In this document: positions 38,772 through 48,122 of the stretch, piece after piece
Layout of the letters: every line of letters starts with the position of its first letter
Numbering within the stretch: position 1 is the stretch's first letter
NCBI RefSeq assembly: GCF_008123965.1
Contig: NZ_VSTH01000049.1
Location: 1-64,000 of the forward strand
Source of the DNA: Bradyrhizobium hipponense
GTDB taxonomy: Bacteria > Pseudomonadota > Alphaproteobacteria > Rhizobiales > Xanthobacteraceae
Length of the DNA: 64,000 bases
Direction: 5' to 3'
The notes under the pieces: model-generated
Seen by the model: only the letters and a program-made list of their open reading frames with translations
The model's database searches: none
Told to the model about the DNA's origin: nothing
Program-made: the position numbers and the translations under genes

Positions 38772-39731
38772 ATGAATGGGCAAGCCCCCCGGCATCACGC
38801 GGCCCGCGTCGAGGCTGCCATCGCGTCAGGCCAGGCGGCTCGCTCCGCGCTCGTGGCCTCGTGGCGCCGCTCGTCCCGGCTGCATCATCTCGATCCCGGC
38901 GGCCGTCACTCGCCGATGCGGCTGAGCGAAGCCGAGTTGCGAGCGGCGCGCGAGCGCATCGCGCCGCTGCTGGCCGCCGCGCGGGGTGCAATGGACCGGC
39001 TGTACCAGGCGGTCGGCGCCGCCGGCTGCTGCGTGCTGCTTGCCGATAGCGACGGCGTGCCGGTCGATCGTCGCGGCAGTCCGGCCGACGATGCCACCTT
39101 TCAGTCTTGGGGCCTGTGGACCGGTGCGCTGTGGAGTGAGGAGCACGAGGGTACCAACGGCATCGGCACTTGCCTCGTCGAGCAGCGTCCGCTGACGATC
39201 GACCGCGATCAGCACTTCTTCACCCGCAACACGCTACTGAGCTGCACCGCCGTTCCGATCTACGACCACGACGGGAGTCTCGCCGGCGTGCTCGACGTCT
39301 CCTCCTGCCGCGCTGACCGCACCGACGCATTTGCCAATCTGATCGCGCTCGCGGCGGGTGAAGCGGCCAGGCGGATCGAGGCCGATTTGTTTCGCAAGGC
39401 GTTCGCCCATGCCCGCATCGTGCTGACGCAAGCCACGGATGGCCAGTACGGCGGTCTGGTCGCGGTCGATGCGGATGATCTCGTGATCGGCGCGACAAGG
39501 TCCGCCCGGGTGGGGCTTGGGCTTGCACCCGGCCGCCCGTTGCAGCCGGTGCCCGCGGCCGATCTCCTCGGCGGCGATACCGCGCACGACCACCTTGCCG
39601 GCGGTCAGCGCGCGGTCTTGCAGCGGGCGCTGCTCCGCGCGGGTGGCAATGTTTCGGCGGCCGCCAAGGCCCTCGGCGTCAGCCGCGCCACGCTACACCG
39701 AAAGCTCAACCGGTTCGGGCTGAACCACTGA
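38772..39731 (+). CDS. GAF-Fis transcriptional regulator lacking an AAA+ domain (AcoR-like)
   Basis: A 319-residue regulator. The N-terminal region (about 15-60, SWRRSSRLHHLDP) and GAF domain (about 75-200, EGTNGIGTCLVEQRPLTI, CTAVPIYDHDGSLAGVLDVS) match AcoR-type activators of sigma-54 promoters. The C-terminus is a Fis-type helix-turn-helix (RALLRAGGNVSAAAKALGVS to KLNRFGL). The central AAA+ ATPase with GAFTGA is absent, which makes classic sigma-54 activation impossible for this protein alone. ATG 38772 follows GGAGGAAACA. The downstream aldehyde dehydrogenase is its likely target. Confidence 0.88.
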   Translation: MNGQAPRHHAARVEAAIASGQAARSALVASWRRSSRLHHLDPGGRHSPMRLSEAELRAARERIAPLLAAARGAMDRLYQAVGAAGCCVLLADSDGVPVDRRGSPADDATFQSWGLWTGALWSEEHEGTNGIGTCLVEQRPLTIDRDQHFFTRNTLLSCTAVPIYDHDGSLAGVLDVSSCRADRTDAFANLIALAAGEAARRIEADLFRKAFAHARIVLTQATDGQYGGLVAVDADDLVIGATRSARVGLGLAPGRPLQPVPAADLLGGDTAHDHLAGGQRAVLQRALLRAGGNVSAAAKALGVSRATLHRKLNRFGLNH

Positions 39732-39780
39732 ATTTACGATTTCGCCGGATCATGATCCATCCTTCATGCAGCCGCAGCGA

Positions 39781-39800
39781 CTGTCGCAGAACTGCGACAG
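39781..39800. promoter_or_regulatory. Palindromic operator candidate before the aldehyde dehydrogenase
   Basis: Perfect 8-base arms CTGTCGCA and TGCGACAG flank GAAC, 117 bases before the dehydrogenase start. It lies just after the GAF-Fis regulator gene and is a good candidate for its binding site. Confidence 0.55.
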
Positions 39801-39916
39801 GTCGGCTCCAGCATCGTTTCCGCCCGGGCTGACAGAACATCACTCCCGCGACATCGTCGGCGCAAGTCGCGACCACGCGACGAATTTGCGCAAACAGCAA
39901 ACATCGGGAGTGATCA

Positions 39917-41434
39917 ATGAACAAGGTGGAATTCCTCAGCGTCACCAAGCATCCCTTCGCCGCACGCTACGACAACTTCATCGGCGGCAAGTTCGTCGCG
40001 CCGGTCTCGGGACGGTATTTCGACAATGCCTCGCCGGTGAACGGCCAGATCGTCTGCAAGATCGCGCGCTCCGACCAACAGGACGTCGAGGCTGCGCTCG
40101 ACGCCGCGCATGCCGCCAAGGCTGCCTGGGGACGCACCAGCGCCGCCGAGCGCGCCGCGATCCTGAATACGATCGCCGACCGCATGGAAGAAAATCTCGA
40201 GCGCCTCGCCATCGCCGAGACCTGGGACAACGGCAAGCCGATTCGCGAGACCCGCGCCGCCGACCTGCCGCTTGCGATCGATCACTTCCGCTATTTTGCG
40301 GGCGCCATCCGGGCCCAGGAAGGCTCGCTCGGCGAGATCGACCAGGACACCATCGCCTATCATTTCCACGAGCCGCTCGGCGTGGTCGGCCAGATCATTC
40401 CCTGGAACTTTCCGCTGCTGATGGCCTGCTGGAAGCTCGCGCCCGCGCTGGCCGCCGGCAATTGTGTGGTGCTCAAGCCCGCCGAGCAGACGCCGGCCTC
40501 GATCATGGTCTGGGCCGAGATCGTCGGCGATCTCTTGCCGCCCGGCGTCCTCAACATCGTCAACGGCTTTGGCCTCGAAGCCGGCAAGCCGCTGGCCTCG
40601 AGCCCACGGATTGCCAAGATCGCCTTCACCGGCGAGACCACGACGGGCCGGCTGATCATGCAGTATGCCAGCCAGAACCTCATTCCCGTCACGCTGGAGC
40701 TCGGGGGGAAGTCGCCGAACATCTTCTTCAAGGACGTCACCGCAGAAGACGACGACTTCTACGACAAGGCGATTGAAGGTTTCGTCATGTTCGCGCTGAA
40801 CCAGGGCGAGGTCTGCACCTGTCCGAGCCGGGCACTCGTCCATGCAGACATCTATGACCGCTTCATGGAGCGGGCCCTCAAGCGGGTTGCCGCAATCAAG
40901 CAAGGCGATCCGCGCGAGGCCGACACCATGATCGGTGCGCAGGCCTCCAGCGAGCAGCTGGAGAAGATTCTCTCCTACATCGACATCGGCAAGCAGGAGG
41001 GCGCGAAGGTGCTGGCCGGCGGCGGACGTGCCAACCTGACCGGCGACCTTGCTGACGGTTTCTACGTTCAGCCGACGGTATTCGAGGGCCACAACAAGAT
41101 GCGAATCTTCCAGGAAGAGATCTTCGGCCCCGTCGTCTCGGTCACGACCTTCAAGACCGAGGACGAGGCGCTCGCGATCGCCAACGACACGCTCTACGGC
41201 TTGGGGGCCGGCGTCTGGAGCCGTGATGCCAACCGCTGCTACCGCTTCGGCCGGGCGATCCAGGCCGGCCGGGTCTGGACCAACTGCTACCACGCGTATC
41301 CCGCGCATGCGGCATTCGGCGGTTACAAGCAGTCGGGCGTCGGGCGCGAGAACCACAAGATGATGCTCGATCACTACCAGCAGACCAAGAACCTGCTGGT
41401 CAGCTACACCCCGAAGAAGCTCGGCTTCTTCTGA
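39917..41434 (+). CDS. Aldehyde dehydrogenase (AldB/ExaC type)
   Basis: A 505-residue NAD(P)-dependent aldehyde dehydrogenase. Motifs include [24 protein letters not shown] (Asn169-type oxyanion residue), [10 protein letters not shown] (general base Glu) and [12 protein letters not shown] (catalytic Cys), and the C-terminal YGGYKQSG-like [12 protein letters not shown]. The closest relatives known to me oxidise acetaldehyde and other short aldehydes in alcohol and acetoin breakdown. This fits an AcoR-like regulator next door. The catalytic Cys is followed by a second one (CTC), seen in the AldB group. ATG 39917 begins MNKVEFLSV. Confidence 0.93.
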   Translation: MNKVEFLSVTKHPFAARYDNFIGGKFVAPVSGRYFDNASPVNGQIVCKIARSDQQDVEAALDAAHAAKAAWGRTSAAERAAILNTIADRMEENLERLAIAETWDNGKPIRETRAADLPLAIDHFRYFAGAIRAQEGSLGEIDQDTIAYHFHEPLGVVGQIIPWNFPLLMACWKLAPALAAGNCVVLKPAEQTPASIMVWAEIVGDLLPPGVLNIVNGFGLEAGKPLASSPRIAKIAFTGETTTGRLIMQYASQNLIPVTLELGGKSPNIFFKDVTAEDDDFYDKAIEGFVMFALNQGEVCTCPSRALVHADIYDRFMERALKRVAAIKQGDPREADTMIGAQASSEQLEKILSYIDIGKQEGAKVLAGGGRANLTGDLADGFYVQPTVFEGHNKMRIFQEEIFGPVVSVTTFKTEDEALAIANDTLYGLGAGVWSRDANRCYRFGRAIQAGRVWTNCYHAYPAHAAFGGYKQSGVGRENHKMMLDHYQQTKNLLVSYTPKKLGFF

Positions 41435-41689
41435 TCGGGCAGGAGCGGGCGGCGTCATTCTGGCGCCGCTCGCTGCGGCAAACGGATGCTGACGGGCGCC
41501 GCGCTTCCAGGCGCGGCCCCGCGAATCGCTTGTGATTAAATTTGTTGCCGCATCGGCGCCAAAGATTTTCCAATATTTCGATCACGTTGCAGTGCGGCAT
41601 AATGAAAGTCATATCATTCCGCCCCGGTGCTTTCGCGCGCGTTTGAACTGGGTTAGAGAGGGCTTAGTTTTCTCTGACCCGGAATTCCT

Positions 41690-42712
41690 ATGGCCGCACC
41701 TAAGAAAGCCGCCGCGAGCACCCCACAGGATAAGACCAACGGCGGTTCGCCCCCGGAATTCACGCGGGAGCAGGAGCTCAAGGCGCTCCGCGACATGCTT
41801 CTGATCCGGCGGTTCGAGGAAAAGGCCGGCCAGCTTTACGGCATGGGCGCGATCGGCGGCTTCTGCCATCTCTATATCGGCCAGGAGGCCGTGGTGGTCG
41901 GCATGCAGATGGCCCTGAAGCTGGGCGATCAGGTCATCACCGGCTATCGCGATCACGGCCACATGCTTGCCACCGGCATGGAGGCCAAAGGCGTCATGGC
42001 CGAGCTCACCGGCCGGCGCGGCGGTTATTCCAAGGGCAAGGGCGGCTCCATGCACATGTTCAGCAAGGAGAAGCACTTTTACGGCGGCCATGGCATCGTC
42101 GGCGCTCAGGTCTCGCTCGGCACCGGCCTTGCGTTCGCCAACCACTATCGTGGTAACGACAATGTCAGCGTCACCTATTTCGGCGACGGCGCGGCCAACC
42201 AGGGCCAGGTCTATGAGAGCTTCAACATGGCGGAGCTGTGGAAGCTGCCGGTGATCTACGTGATCGAGAACAACCGCTATGCAATGGGCACTTCGGTCTC
42301 GCGCGCTTCGGCCCAGCAGGATTTCTCCAAGCGCGGCGCCTCCTTCAACATTCCTGGCAAGCAGGTCGACGGCATGGACGTCCGCGCCGTGAAGGCCGCT
42401 GGCGACGAGGCGGCGGCCTGGTGCCGGGCCGGCAAGGGTCCCTATATCCTGGAGATGCAGACCTACCGCTATCGCGGCCACTCGATGTCCGACCCCGCAA
42501 AATACAGAACGCGTGAGGAGGTCGAAAAAGTCCGCCACGATCAGGACCCGATCGAGCAGGTGCGCAACCGCCTCTTGGCCGCCAAGGTCAGCGAGCAGGA
42601 TCTGAAGGCGATCGACGCCGAGGTGCGCGACATCGTCAACGCGTCCGCCGACTTTGCCCAGCATGATCCCGAGCCGGACGCCGCCGAGCTCTGGACCGAC
42701 ATTTATCGCTGA
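41690..42712 (+). CDS. pdhA: Pyruvate dehydrogenase E1 component, alpha subunit
   Basis: A 340-residue E1-alpha, which with PdhB decarboxylates pyruvate on thiamine diphosphate. Visible are the [16 protein letters not shown] substrate region, the [18 protein letters not shown] stretch, the ThDP/Mg2+ motif [20 protein letters not shown]...[10 protein letters not shown], and the phosphorylation-loop counterpart [16 protein letters not shown]. The N-terminus ([13 protein letters not shown]) is a flexible Lys/Ala tail. It opens the PDH operon after a 255-base leader. Confidence 0.97.
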   Translation: MAAPKKAAASTPQDKTNGGSPPEFTREQELKALRDMLLIRRFEEKAGQLYGMGAIGGFCHLYIGQEAVVVGMQMALKLGDQVITGYRDHGHMLATGMEAKGVMAELTGRRGGYSKGKGGSMHMFSKEKHFYGGHGIVGAQVSLGTGLAFANHYRGNDNVSVTYFGDGAANQGQVYESFNMAELWKLPVIYVIENNRYAMGTSVSRASAQQDFSKRGASFNIPGKQVDGMDVRAVKAAGDEAAAWCRAGKGPYILEMQTYRYRGHSMSDPAKYRTREEVEKVRHDQDPIEQVRNRLLAAKVSEQDLKAIDAEVRDIVNASADFAQHDPEPDAAELWTDIYR

Positions 42713-42741
42713 ACGCGCGCAAGCTTTCTTTTGGAGTCGAT

Positions 42742-44133
42742 ATGCCAATTCAAGTGCTGATGCCCGCGTTGTCACCCACGATGGAAAAGGGCAACCTCGC
42801 CAAGTGGCTGAAAAAAGAGGGTGAGACCATCAAGTCAGGCGACGTCATCGCCGAGATCGAGACTGATAAGGCCACCATGGAGGTCGAGGCGACCGATGAA
42901 GGCACGCTCGGCAGGATCCTGATCCCCGAGGGCACCGCCGACGTCGCCGTGAACACGCCGATCGCGACGATCCTGGCCGATGGCGAGACAGCCGCGGATC
43001 TCGCCAAGGCGCCCGCGCCGGCGAAGCAGGAGAAGGCCGCCGAGTCTGCTCCGCCTGCCGCTGCAAAGGCCGAAGCGCCACAGCCCAAAGCCGCGCCGTC
43101 CGCACCGCAGACGGTCACTGAACCCGATCCGGAAGTGCCCGAAGGCACCGAGATGGTGACGCAGACCATCCGCGAAGCCTTGCGCGATGCCATGGCCGAA
43201 GAGATGCGCCGCGACGCCGACGTTTTCGTCATGGGCGAGGAAGTCGCGGAATATCAGGGCGCCTACAAGGTGACCCAGGGTCTCTTGCAGGAATTCGGCG
43301 CCAAGCGTGTCATCGACACCCCGATCACCGAGCATGGCTTTGCCGGCATCGGCGTCGGCGCCGCGATGACCGGGCTGAAGCCGGTCGTCGAGTTCATGAC
43401 CTTCAACTTCGCCATGCAGGCGATCGACCAGATCATCAACTCCGCGGCCAAGACGCTCTACATGTCCGGCGGACAGATGGGCTGCTCGATCGTGTTCCGT
43501 GGGCCGAACGGCGCCGCCGCGCGTGTCGCCGCCCAGCACAGCCAGGACTATTCGTCCTGGTATTCGAACGTCCCGGGTCTCAAGGTGGTCGCGCCGTTTT
43601 CGGCCGCGGACTACAAGGGCCTGCTCAAGGCCGCGATCCGCGATCCCAATCCGGTGATCTTCCTCGAGAACGAGGTGCTCTATGGCCACACCGGCGCAGT
43701 GCCGAAGCTCGACGATTTCGTAATCCCGATCGGCAAGGCGCGCATCGTGCGCTCCGGCAGCCACGTCACCATCATCTCCTGGTCGAACGGCATGACCTAT
43801 GCGCTGAAGGCCGCCGACGAACTCGCCAAGGACGGCATCGAGGCCGAGGTGATCGACCTGCGCACGCTGCGTCCGATGGACACCGAGACCATTGTCAACT
43901 CCGTCAAGAAAACGGGTCGCGCGGTCACTGTGGAGGAGGGCTGGGCGCAGAGCGGCGTCGGCGCCGAGATCGCTGCGCGAATCATGGAAAACGCCTTCGA
44001 CTATCTGGACGCGCCGGTCGCGCGCGTCTCCGGCAAGGACGTGCCGATGCCCTATGCGGCGAACCTGGAGAAGCTCGCGCTGCCCTCGGCGGCCGAAGTC
44101 GTCGAGGCCGCCAAAGCCGTCTGCTACAGGTAG
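42742..44133 (+). CDS. pdhB: Pyruvate dehydrogenase E1 beta subunit with N-terminal lipoyl domain
   Basis: A 463-residue protein. Residues 1-78 form a lipoyl domain ([18 protein letters not shown], lipoyl-Lys in [15 protein letters not shown]), which is nearly identical to that of PdhC. An Ala/Pro/Lys linker (about 80-130) follows, then the E1-beta domain ([53 protein letters not shown]). A lipoylated E1-beta is a feature of alphaproteobacterial PDH complexes. GGAG precedes the ATG. Three bases separate it from the DUF5076-like gene. Confidence 0.97.
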   Translation: MPIQVLMPALSPTMEKGNLAKWLKKEGETIKSGDVIAEIETDKATMEVEATDEGTLGRILIPEGTADVAVNTPIATILADGETAADLAKAPAPAKQEKAAESAPPAAAKAEAPQPKAAPSAPQTVTEPDPEVPEGTEMVTQTIREALRDAMAEEMRRDADVFVMGEEVAEYQGAYKVTQGLLQEFGAKRVIDTPITEHGFAGIGVGAAMTGLKPVVEFMTFNFAMQAIDQIINSAAKTLYMSGGQMGCSIVFRGPNGAAARVAAQHSQDYSSWYSNVPGLKVVAPFSAADYKGLLKAAIRDPNPVIFLENEVLYGHTGAVPKLDDFVIPIGKARIVRSGSHVTIISWSNGMTYALKAADELAKDGIEAEVIDLRTLRPMDTETIVNSVKKTGRAVTVEEGWAQSGVGAEIAARIMENAFDYLDAPVARVSGKDVPMPYAANLEKLALPSAAEVVEAAKAVCYR

Positions 44134-44136
44134 ACC

Positions 44137-44439
44137 ATGGCGGGCCCGAAGGAGCAGCCATTGCCGCCCGACGTCATGACCCGCGAGGACGCGGTTGAGA
44201 TCCTGCGCGTGTTCGTGCTGGACGGCGGGCTGTCGATGGCGTTCCAACGCGCCTTCGAAGAGCCCGACATGTGGGGCCTGTTGCTGGTCGATCTCGCCCG
44301 TCACGCCGCGCGCGCCTATGCGCGCGAGAGCGAATATACCGAGGAGGATGCCCTGAACCGGATCCTCGAGATGTTTCAGGCGGAGATCGAGCGGCCGACC
44401 GATACCGGCACGACGACACCGCGCGGGAAGGGGCACTGA
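44137..44439 (+). CDS. DUF5076-like small protein in the PDH operon
   Basis: A 100-residue acidic, mainly helical protein (VMTREDAVEILRVFVLDGGL to LLVDLARHAARAYARES and EEDALNRILEMFQAEIE). I recall this family as DUF5076, found in rhizobia between the genes for PDH subunits; the name is from memory. There is no catalytic motif. It lies three bases after pdhB and two before the cytosine deaminase, so it is translated from the same mRNA. A structural or regulatory role in the complex is possible but not shown. Confidence 0.85.
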   Translation: MAGPKEQPLPPDVMTREDAVEILRVFVLDGGLSMAFQRAFEEPDMWGLLLVDLARHAARAYARESEYTEEDALNRILEMFQAEIERPTDTGTTTPRGKGH

Positions 44440-44441
44440 CC

Positions 44442-44894
44442 GTGGCGATCGAGCCCTATCATTTCGATTTCATGCTGGAGGCGATCCGCGAGGCGGAGGC
44501 GTCTATCGCGCAGGGCGGCCTGCCGATCGGCGCGGTGCTGACGCGCGAGAACAAGGTCATCGCCCGCGGCCACAACAACCGCGTGCAGGAGAACAACGTG
44601 ATCCTGCACGGCGAGATGAGCTGCCTGCGCGAGGCCGGCGTGATCTCGTTCCATGACACCGTCATGTACACCACGCTGTCGCCATGCTCGATGTGTGCCG
44701 GCGCGCTCGCTTTGTTCAAGGTCTCGCTGGTGGTGATCGGGGAATCCGTCACCTTCCCGGGCTCCAAGGACATCCTCGACAAGTTCGGCATCCCCTGGAT
44801 CGATCTTGCCGACGACCGCTCCATCGCCATGATGAAGAATTGGCGTTCCATCCCGGCCAATGAGCGCCTCTGGCAGGGCGACATCGGCAACTAA
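44442..44894 (+). CDS. Cytosine deaminase-like zinc hydrolase (fungal Fcy1 type)
   Basis: A 150-residue deaminase. Zinc ligands and base are HGE (ILHGEMSCLREAG) and PCSMC (YTTLSPCSMCAGAL). The surrounding sequence, GRGHNNR-like ARGHNNRVQ, the TTLSPC-x-MC block, VIGESVTFPGS, and the end DDRSIAMMKNW...WQGDIG, matches in order the layout of yeast cytosine deaminase Fcy1 rather than TadA or CodA. The likely reaction is cytosine to uracil plus ammonia. GTG 44442 starts two bases after the preceding stop. It is embedded in the PDH operon, 62 bases before pdhC. Confidence 0.85.
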   Translation: MAIEPYHFDFMLEAIREAEASIAQGGLPIGAVLTRENKVIARGHNNRVQENNVILHGEMSCLREAGVISFHDTVMYTTLSPCSMCAGALALFKVSLVVIGESVTFPGSKDILDKFGIPWIDLADDRSIAMMKNWRSIPANERLWQGDIGN

Positions 44895-44956
44895 CCCTGG
44901 TCTGTTCGTCCTCGCTTCCGGGGACGACGTTTTTAGAAGTTCTTCGTGAGGTCAGC

Positions 44957-46300
44957 ATGCCCATCAACATCCTGATGCCCGCTCTTTCGCCGACGATGGA
45001 GAAGGGCAACCTCGCCAAGTGGCTGAAGAAGGAGGGCGACAAGGTCAAATCCGGCGACGTCATTGCTGAGATCGAGACCGACAAGGCGACCATGGAGGTC
45101 GAGGCGATCGACGAAGGCACGATCGCCAAGATCCTGGTGCCCGAGGGCACGCAGGACGTCCCGGTCAACGACGTGATCGCAGTATTGGCCGGCGAGGGCG
45201 AGGATGTGAAGGCCGCGAGCGCCGGGGCTGCCAAGCCAAGCGCCTCGGCTGCGCCGCCCAAAGCCGCTGAAGCTCCTGCTGCCGCACCGGCACCGGCTGC
45301 TCCGAAATCGTCGCCTGCCGCGGCACCCGCGCCGCAGGCCGCGGCTTCCGCTGCGCATGGCAACGGCCATGGCGGCCGGGTATTTTCGTCACCGCTGGCG
45401 CGCCGTCTCGCCAAGGATGCCGGCATCGATGTTGCGATGGTGGCCGGCAGCGGCCCGCATGGCCGCGTGGTGGCACGCGACGTCGAGCAGGCCAAGTCCG
45501 GCAAGGGTCTCAAGGCGCCCGCCGCAGCCCCGTCCGGTGCGCCCGTGATCGCGCCGACCATGTCGGACAAGCAGATCCTTTCGCTGTTCGAGCCCGGCTC
45601 CTACGAGGTCGTCCCGCATGACGGCATGCGCCGCACCATCGCACAGCGCCTGACCGCCTCGATCCAGAACGTCCCGCACTTCTACCTCACCATCGACTGC
45701 GACATCGGCAAGCTGCTCGCCGCCCGCGAGGAGATCAACGCCGCCGCGCCGAAGGACAAGGAGAAGAAGCCGCTCTACAAGATCTCGGTCAACGACTTCG
45801 TCATCAAGGCGATGGCGGTCGCGCTGCAGAAGATCCCGAACTGCAATGTGAGCTGGACCGAATCCGGCATGGTCAAGCACCACCATTCCGATGTCGGCGT
45901 GGCCGTCGCGATGCCCGGAGGCCTAATCACGCCGATCATCCGCAAAGCCGAGACCAAGACGCTGTCGACCATCTCTAACGAGATGAAGGATTTTGCCGCG
46001 CGGGCGCGCTCGCGCAAACTGAAGCCGGAAGAATACCAGGGCGGCACCACCGCGGTCTCCAACCTCGGCATGTTCGGCATCAGCCACTTCACCGCCGTGA
46101 TCAACCCGCCGCATGCGACCATCCTTGCGGTAGGCACCAGCGAGGAGCGTCCCGTCGTGCGCGGCGGCAAGATCGAGATCGCGCACATGATGAGCGTGAC
46201 CCTGTCCTGCGATCACCGCGCCATCGACGGCGCGCTCGGCGCCGAGCTGATCGGCGCCTTCAAGCAGCTGATCGAAAATCCAGTCATGATGATGGTCTGA
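44957..46300 (+). CDS. pdhC: Dihydrolipoamide acetyltransferase (PDH E2)
   Basis: A 447-residue E2. One lipoyl domain (1-78, [15 protein letters not shown]) is followed by an Ala/Pro linker, a peripheral subunit-binding domain (about 138-175, FSSPLARRLAKDAGIDVAMV) and a catalytic acetyltransferase domain. The catalytic end contains DHRAIDGALGAELIGAFKQLIENP with the His and Asp of the active site. It forms the core of the complex and passes acetyl groups to CoA. Confidence 0.97.
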   Translation: MPINILMPALSPTMEKGNLAKWLKKEGDKVKSGDVIAEIETDKATMEVEAIDEGTIAKILVPEGTQDVPVNDVIAVLAGEGEDVKAASAGAAKPSASAAPPKAAEAPAAAPAPAAPKSSPAAAPAPQAAASAAHGNGHGGRVFSSPLARRLAKDAGIDVAMVAGSGPHGRVVARDVEQAKSGKGLKAPAAAPSGAPVIAPTMSDKQILSLFEPGSYEVVPHDGMRRTIAQRLTASIQNVPHFYLTIDCDIGKLLAAREEINAAAPKDKEKKPLYKISVNDFVIKAMAVALQKIPNCNVSWTESGMVKHHHSDVGVAVAMPGGLITPIIRKAETKTLSTISNEMKDFAARARSRKLKPEEYQGGTTAVSNLGMFGISHFTAVINPPHATILAVGTSEERPVVRGGKIEIAHMMSVTLSCDHRAIDGALGAELIGAFKQLIENPVMMMV

Positions 46301-46321
46301 CGCGCGGCAAAGGGGGCAACG

Positions 46322-46555
46322 TTGCATGTCCGTACCCGCTGGCCATGGATATCGCTGCTGCTTGGAGCTGTCGTTGCGTTCAACCCGATTGGGCTCGATT
46401 TTCTTTACTCCGCGTTCTTTGCCGGTGAACAGCTGGCACGGAACATCGCCCAGCCTATCGTTCTGATTGCCTTGGCCGTGGTGGCTTTGGCGACGATGCT
46501 CGAATGGCTGGTGAGGTCTTTTCTGATCAGGCGCCGCGCCCGCGGCGCCTCTTGA
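46322..46555 (+). CDS. Small two-helix membrane protein between pdhC and lpdA, TTG start
   Basis: A 77-residue protein with two membrane helices (about 8-28 and 42-65) and a basic end (FLIRRRARGAS), so both ends are probably cytoplasmic. No ATG or GTG start exists in the frame; the TTG at 46322 has AAAGGGGGC at good spacing. It lies 21 bases after pdhC and 17 before lpdA. Function unknown. Membrane coding inside a PDH operon is unusual enough to note. Confidence 0.7.
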   Translation: MHVRTRWPWISLLLGAVVAFNPIGLDFLYSAFFAGEQLARNIAQPIVLIALAVVALATMLEWLVRSFLIRRRARGAS

Positions 46556-46572
46556 GTTGAACGGGAGCCCGC

Positions 46573-47994
46573 ATGGCCGATACATCCTTCGACGTCATCA
46601 TCATCGGATCCGGCCCCGGCGGCTATGTCACGGCGATCCGCGCCGCGCAGCTCGGTCTCAAGACTGCGATTGTCGAGAAGTCCTATCTCGGCGGCATCTG
46701 CCTGAACTGGGGCTGCATCCCGACCAAGGCGCTGCTGCGTTCGGCCGAGATCTATCACTACATGCAGCACGCCAAGGACTATGGCCTGTCGGCGGAGAAG
46801 GTGTCGTTCGATCCGAAGGCCGTGGTGCAGCGCTCGCGCGGCGTCTCCGAGCGGCTGAATGACGGCGTCGGCTTCCTGATGAAGAAGAACAAGGTCAGCG
46901 TGATCTGGGGTGCCGCCTCGATCGACGCGCCCGGCAAGGTCACCGTGAAGAAGTCCGATGTCGAGGGGCCGAAGGGCGCGCTGGGCGAGGGCAGCTACCA
47001 GGCCAAGCACATCATCGTCGCGACCGGCGCACGGCCGCGCGTGCTGCCCGGGCTCGAGCCCGACGAGAAGTTGATCTGGACCTATTTCGAGGCGATGGTC
47101 CCGGAGCGGATGCCGAAGTCGCTGCTGGTCGTGGGCTCCGGCGCAATCGGCATCGAATTCGCGTCGTTCTTTCACACAATGGGCTCCGACGTCACCGTGG
47201 TCGAGGTGCTGCCACAGATCCTGCCCGTCGAAGACGCGGAGATCGCAGCCCTGGCGCGCAAGCGTCTGGAGAAGCAGGGCATCAAGATGATGACCTCGAC
47301 CAAGGTGACGAAGCTGGAGAAGAAGGCCGACAGCGTCGTCGCTACCATCGACGACGGCAAGGGCAAGCCGGCCACGACCGAGTTCGAGCGCGTTATCTCC
47401 GCCGTCGGCGTCGTCGGCAACATCGAGAATCTCGGCCTGGAAAAGCTCGGCGTCAAAACCGACCGCGGCTGCATCGTGATCGACGGCTACGGCAAGACCA
47501 ACGTGCCCGGCATCTACGCGATCGGCGACGTCGCAGGTCCCCCGATGCTCGCGCACAAGGCCGAACATGAGGGCGTGATCTGCGTCGAGGCGATCAAGGG
47601 CCTGCATCCGCATCCCATGGACAAGAACCTGATCCCGGGCTGCACCTATTGCCAGCCGCAGGTCGCCTCGGTCGGTCTCACCGAAGCCAGGGCCAAGGAG
47701 AACGGCCGCGAAATCCGCGTCGGCCGCTTCCCATTCGTCGGCAACGGCAAGGCCATTGCGCTCGGCGAGGACCAAGGCCTGGTCAAGGTGATCTTCGACA
47801 AGAAGACCGGGCAGCTGCTCGGCGCGCACATGGTCGGCGCAGAGGTGACCGAGCTGATCCAGGGCTACGTCGTCGCAATGAATCTTGAGACCACGGAAGA
47901 AGAGCTGATGCACACGGTGTTCCCGCATCCGACGCTGTCGGAGATGATGAAGGAAGCGGTGCTCGATGCCTATGGAAGGGTGTTGAATATTTGA
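46573..47994 (+). CDS. lpdA: Dihydrolipoamide dehydrogenase (E3)
   Basis: A 473-residue flavoenzyme that reoxidises dihydrolipoamide with NAD+. The FAD motif IIIGSGPGGYVTAIRAAQLG, the redox-active disulfide in GGICLNWGCIPTKALL, the NAD-binding LLVVGSGAIGIEF, the second FAD block IYAIGDVAG, and the catalytic His-Glu in TVFPHPTLSEMMKEA are all present. It closes the PDH operon and is followed by the 80-base inverted repeat at 48002. Confidence 0.97.
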   Translation: MADTSFDVIIIGSGPGGYVTAIRAAQLGLKTAIVEKSYLGGICLNWGCIPTKALLRSAEIYHYMQHAKDYGLSAEKVSFDPKAVVQRSRGVSERLNDGVGFLMKKNKVSVIWGAASIDAPGKVTVKKSDVEGPKGALGEGSYQAKHIIVATGARPRVLPGLEPDEKLIWTYFEAMVPERMPKSLLVVGSGAIGIEFASFFHTMGSDVTVVEVLPQILPVEDAEIAALARKRLEKQGIKMMTSTKVTKLEKKADSVVATIDDGKGKPATTEFERVISAVGVVGNIENLGLEKLGVKTDRGCIVIDGYGKTNVPGIYAIGDVAGPPMLAHKAEHEGVICVEAIKGLHPHPMDKNLIPGCTYCQPQVASVGLTEARAKENGREIRVGRFPFVGNGKAIALGEDQGLVKVIFDKKTGQLLGAHMVGAEVTELIQGYVVAMNLETTEEELMHTVFPHPTLSEMMKEAVLDAYGRVLNI

Positions 47995-48001
47995 CAATCG
48001 C

Positions 48002-48081
48002 CGTCATTGCGAGCGAAGCAAAGCAATCCAGAGTCTTTGCGCGGAGGCAGTCTGGATTGCTTTGCTTCGCTCGCAATGACG
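48002..48081. repeat. Perfect 31-base inverted repeat (rhizobial intergenic element)
   Basis: Arms 48002-48032 and 48051-48081 are exact reverse complements, starting CGTCATTGCGAGCGAAGC, with an 18-base centre. This is a widespread Bradyrhizobium intergenic element. No target-site duplication flanks it. It lies just past lpdA and may also end that transcript. Confidence 0.85.
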
Positions 48082-48122
48082 AGCAGAGAGAGCCGTTTGC
48101 AAAATAAGAAGGAAACCACCCC

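Noticed and set aside
38557..39916. Sigma-54 promoter for the regulator or the aldehyde dehydrogenase
   Set aside because: GGCACG...TTGC at about 38731 and GGCGCAAGTCGC at about 39867 have wrong GG-GC spacing for -24/-12.
39914..41458. A 514-codon frame antisense to the aldehyde dehydrogenase, and similar long antisense frames opposite pdhB (42835-44436), lpdA (46405-47997) and ctpA (8448-9602)
   Set aside because: GC-rich third positions keep the opposite strand open; the sense strands carry intact enzyme motifs and the antisense products are low-complexity and Arg/Asp/His-rich.
48002..48081. MITE or insertion sequence
   Set aside because: Perfect arms but no flanking target duplication and a size and sequence typical of rhizobial intergenic palindromes.
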